A DNA stretch of 24,746 nucleotides from Clostridiales bacterium UBA7285. Lineage in GTDB: Bacteria; Bacillota; Clostridia; Peptostreptococcales; Anaerovoracaceae. Positions 23,001-24,746 of this stretch are shown here, piece after piece; the first letter of the stretch is position 1, and each line of letters starts with the position of its first letter. Where the stretch lies: assembly GCA_002472145.1 (NCBI GenBank), contig DKRJ01000012.1:169106-193851 (forward strand), read 5' to 3'. Below the pieces are notes generated by a model. That model searched no databases, was not told the origin of the DNA, and worked only from the letters and a program-made list of their open reading frames with translations. A program made the position numbers and the translations under genes.

Positions 23001-23030
23001 TTTATCGGTCTATATCGGTCTTTATCGGTA
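23001..23030. repeat. Three 10-bp repeats downstream of pta
   Basis: Units TTTATCGGTC, TATATCGGTC and TTTATCGGTA are head to tail. Degenerate CAACG and CGAT-containing pieces continue toward the pta stop codon. The 10-base period equals one helical turn. There is no evident function. Confidence 0.6.
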
Positions 23031-23105
23031 TTCAACGTCTTCAACGGTCTGTGCCGATACGTACCGACGTGTTTCGATCCGATGTTTCTCGATCCGTTTC
23101 AGATC

Positions 23106-24125
23106 CTACGAAAGCGCGGCCGTGATAAGCGACATCTTATATACTTCGTCCGCATTGCATCCGCGGGACAGGTCGTTGATCGGCGCGTTGAGTCCCTGGA
23201 GGATAGGCCCGAATGCTTCGAATCCGCCGAGTCTCTGCGCGATCTTATATCCGATGTTGCCCGATTCGATGTTAGGGAAGATGAAGGTGTTAGCTTGTCC
23301 GGCGACCTTGCTGCCTTCGCATTTCTGCTTTGCCACTACAGGGGATACGGCCGCGTCGAACTGAAGTTCTCCGTCGATCGCGAGTTCAGGGGCGAGTTTC
23401 TGCGCCTCGAGCGTCGCGTCATGCGAAAGTTTGACCGTGCCGCCCTTTCCGGAGCCCTTCGTGGAGAAGCTGAGGAACGCGACCTTAGGGTCGATGTCGA
23501 ACGTCTTAGCGGTCTTGGCTGTTTCGATCGCGACTTCCGCGAGTTTCTGAGCAGCGCTGAACGTTACCTCTCCGGTAGCCTTATCTACGTTGTCCTGATA
23601 ATCGATATTGACCGCGCAGTCGCCCATGGCGAGTCTCTCCTCGTGGGCCTCGTCGCCGCGGACGAGGATAAAGCATGAGCTTACGAGGTGTGCGCCAGGT
23701 TTTGTTTTGATCAGCTGGAGGGCCGGTCTGATGGTGTCCGCAGTCGAATACGTCGCTCCTCCGAGCAGGCAGTCGGCCTTGCCCATCTTTACGAGCATGG
23801 TCCCGAAATAGTTGCCGTGCGTCGCGAGTTCTCTGGCGTCTTCCTCGGTGAGCTTGCCCTTGCGGAGTTCTACCATCTTTGCGACCATTTCGTTAAGGCC
23901 TTCGTAGTTCGCCGGGTCGATGATCTCGCACCTGGAAAGATCATAGCCGCCCTCTTTGGAAGCCTTTTCGAATTCCGCCTTGCTGCCGATGAGGATGACC
24001 TTCAGAACGCCCGCTTTAGTGAGTTTGGAAGCGGCGTCCATGATGCGCGGGTCCGGTCCGTCCGGGAAGACAATGGTGCGCGGAGCGGCTTTCAGCTGCT
24101 CGGTCAGTTTATCGAAAATAGACAT
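23106..24125 (-). CDS. pta: Phosphate acetyltransferase
   Basis: A 339-residue cytoplasmic enzyme that interconverts acetyl-CoA and acetyl phosphate in acetate fermentation. It has the short class I form without an N-terminal regulatory domain. Marks include RTIVFPDGPDPRIMDAA at the N-terminus, LLGGATYSTADTIRPALQLI, SSCFILV, LSFSTKGSGKG, and near the end FIFPNIESGNIGYKIAQRLGGFEAFGPILQGLNAPINDLSRGCN. The ATG at 24125 is used because GGAGG lies ten bases upstream. The partner acetate kinase gene, often downstream, is not next to it here; the zinc-ribbon and asnS genes follow after about 250 bases. Confidence 0.95.
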   Translation of the reverse strand: MSIFDKLTEQLKAAPRTIVFPDGPDPRIMDAASKLTKAGVLKVILIGSKAEFEKASKEGGYDLSRCEIIDPANYEGLNEMVAKMVELRKGKLTEEDARELATHGNYFGTMLVKMGKADCLLGGATYSTADTIRPALQLIKTKPGAHLVSSCFILVRGDEAHEERLAMGDCAVNIDYQDNVDKATGEVTFSAAQKLAEVAIETAKTAKTFDIDPKVAFLSFSTKGSGKGGTVKLSHDATLEAQKLAPELAIDGELQFDAAVSPVVAKQKCEGSKVAGQANTFIFPNIESGNIGYKIAQRLGGFEAFGPILQGLNAPINDLSRGCNADEVYKMSLITAALS

Positions 24126-24168
24126 TTTGATATACCTCCAATCAAAATACATTATTTACAACTTTTAC

Positions 24169-24197
24169 ATATTATCACACCGCACCGGGATTTTCAA
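24169..24197 (-). promoter_or_regulatory. Promoter of pta
   Basis: On the minus strand TTGAAA (24192-24197) is followed after 17 bases by TAATAT. The overlapping TGTGATAAT could serve as an extended -10 instead. The position, about 45-70 bases before the pta ATG, fits. Confidence 0.5.
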
Positions 24198-24247
24198 TTT
24201 TCTGTTGAACTCGGAACCGTGTTTTTTGTGTGATTTTACAATAGGAA

Positions 24248-24282
24248 ACCGGGTCTCCGTCAGATGATGACAGAAACCCGGT
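24248..24282 (-). terminator. Hairpin downstream of the sortase-anchor remnant
   Basis: On the minus strand ACCGGGT pairs with ACCCGGT and an inner TGTCA pairs with TGACG (four to five pairs), followed by TTTCCTATT. It lies 20 bases after the remnant's stop codon and probably ended the former surface-protein gene. Confidence 0.55.
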
Positions 24283-24302
24283 CAAAGCCATGCTGAAACG
24301 TG

Positions 24303-24419
24303 TTATTTATCCGCTGTTTTTCTCTTTCTGATGACGCCGAACGCGCTTCCTGCCGCTGCCAGCATCAGGACGATCCAGAGGAAACATGTCAAACGCCACA
24401 CATCAAATGCGGAAACACC
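24303..24419 (-). pseudogene. C-terminal remnant of a sortase-anchored surface protein
   Basis: The 38 codons before the TAA at 24303-24305 read as a cell-wall-sorting tail: a hydrophobic segment (LTCFLWIVLMLAAAGSAFGV) and then a basic end, IRKRKTADK. The frame is closed directly upstream by TGA at 24420-24422, and no LPXTG motif or start codon is left. Its ending resembles the tail of the Cna-B remnant at 6507-7568 (MRKRMSDK). I take it as the last piece of a deleted or eroded adhesin gene. The sequence upstream of it (24423-24478) shows no related coding. Confidence 0.6.
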
Positions 24420-24478
24420 TCAAAAACAATCAGGTCAAAAAATCGGAATTTACCATTCCAACGTTTGCTAATGGCTAA

Positions 24479-24721
24479 TCAATCATACAATATATAAACT
24501 TCCTCATTTTCTGTTCCGGGATTTTTTTGTATCGCTGTGAAAAACAAAGTTTTATATTCAATTTGATCGGGGTTCCTTGAATCGTATCTTGTTCCAAATG
24601 CAAATCTCGGCACCTGTTGAAAATATTTAACTGCGATAAAATCAGACACCGAAAAAATAGCAAAAAGTAAAATAATGCATCCAGTAATTGTTAAAACGCG
24701 GACTTTTCTTTTAACTGTCAA
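24479..24721 (-). CDS. Small membrane-anchored hypothetical protein
   Basis: An 80-codon frame whose product has a short basic N-terminus (VKRKVRV), one membrane segment or uncleaved signal (TITGCIILLFAIFSVSDFIAV) and about 50 polar residues with several Tyr and Phe. Only a TTG start is available and no Shine-Dalgarno is clear. An in-frame TGA lies nine bases upstream of it, so the start is uncertain or the gene is damaged. The region is much richer in A and T than the rest of the window, which suggests foreign origin. I do not recognise a family. The alternative 62-codon frame on the same strand looks less protein-like. Confidence 0.4.
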   Translation of the reverse strand: MTVKRKVRVLTITGCIILLFAIFSVSDFIAVKYFQQVPRFAFGTRYDSRNPDQIEYKTLFFTAIQKNPGTENEEVYILYD

Positions 24722-24746
24722 TTGCTGTCAACGCCGACTTCGTTTT

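Overview
The window looks like a chromosomal segment of a strictly anaerobic, fermentative member of the Clostridia (Firmicutes) with fairly high GC. Supporting signs are Shine-Dalgarno (GGAGG-like) start signals, a rubredoxin-rubrerythrin and a flavodiiron protein, phosphotransacetylase, a NiaR-type vitamin repressor, a PucR-type regulator, YqhQ (DUF1385), and an ammonia-lyase/cyclodeaminase type of histidine degradation. I cannot name a genus from sequence alone.

Layout. (1) 1-3.2 kb, histidine utilisation: formimidoyl-THF cyclodeaminase (fchA) and hutD on the plus strand converge on hutH (minus) across a bidirectional terminator; three 23-bp tandem repeats lie upstream of hutH. (2) 3.4-5.6 kb: tRNA-Ala(GGC) with its own promoter and terminator, then a PfoR-type PTS EIIC membrane protein divergent from niaR. 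The shared intergenic region carries two matching 16-bp operator-like sites and, in the niaR leader, seven 15-bp repeats. (3) 5.8-8.9 kb: rubrerythrin, a 5'-truncated Cna-B surface-protein gene, and a flavodiiron protein. (4) 8.9-14.8 kb: a minus-strand operon ftsH-pucR-coaX-dusB-fprA. FtsH has a long PPYG/Pro-Gln tail. (5) 15.2-20.9 kb: the conserved rho-yqhQ-prmC-rpmE neighbourhood, interrupted between prmC and rpmE by an AlbA_2/HATPase regulator gene. That gene is bracketed by two outward-facing arrays of about 33-34-bp repeats that share a core. (6) 21-24.7 kb: asnS, a small zinc-ribbon protein and pta, then a decayed sortase-anchor remnant and a small AT-rich membrane ORF.

How the genes relate. 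Most are housekeeping: translation (tRNA-Ala, asnS, prmC, rpmE, dusB), transcription termination (rho), proteolysis (ftsH), CoA and acetyl-phosphate metabolism (coaX, pta). Around them are anaerobic oxygen-defence proteins and catabolism or vitamin regulators. The accessory signals are the repeat-bracketed AlbA_2 cassette, the niaR/EIIC divergent region, the two decayed cell-wall anchor genes and the unusual low-complexity extensions on FtsH and Rho. The window is also notable for short intergenic tandem arrays of different unit lengths (10, 15, 23 and 33-34 bp).
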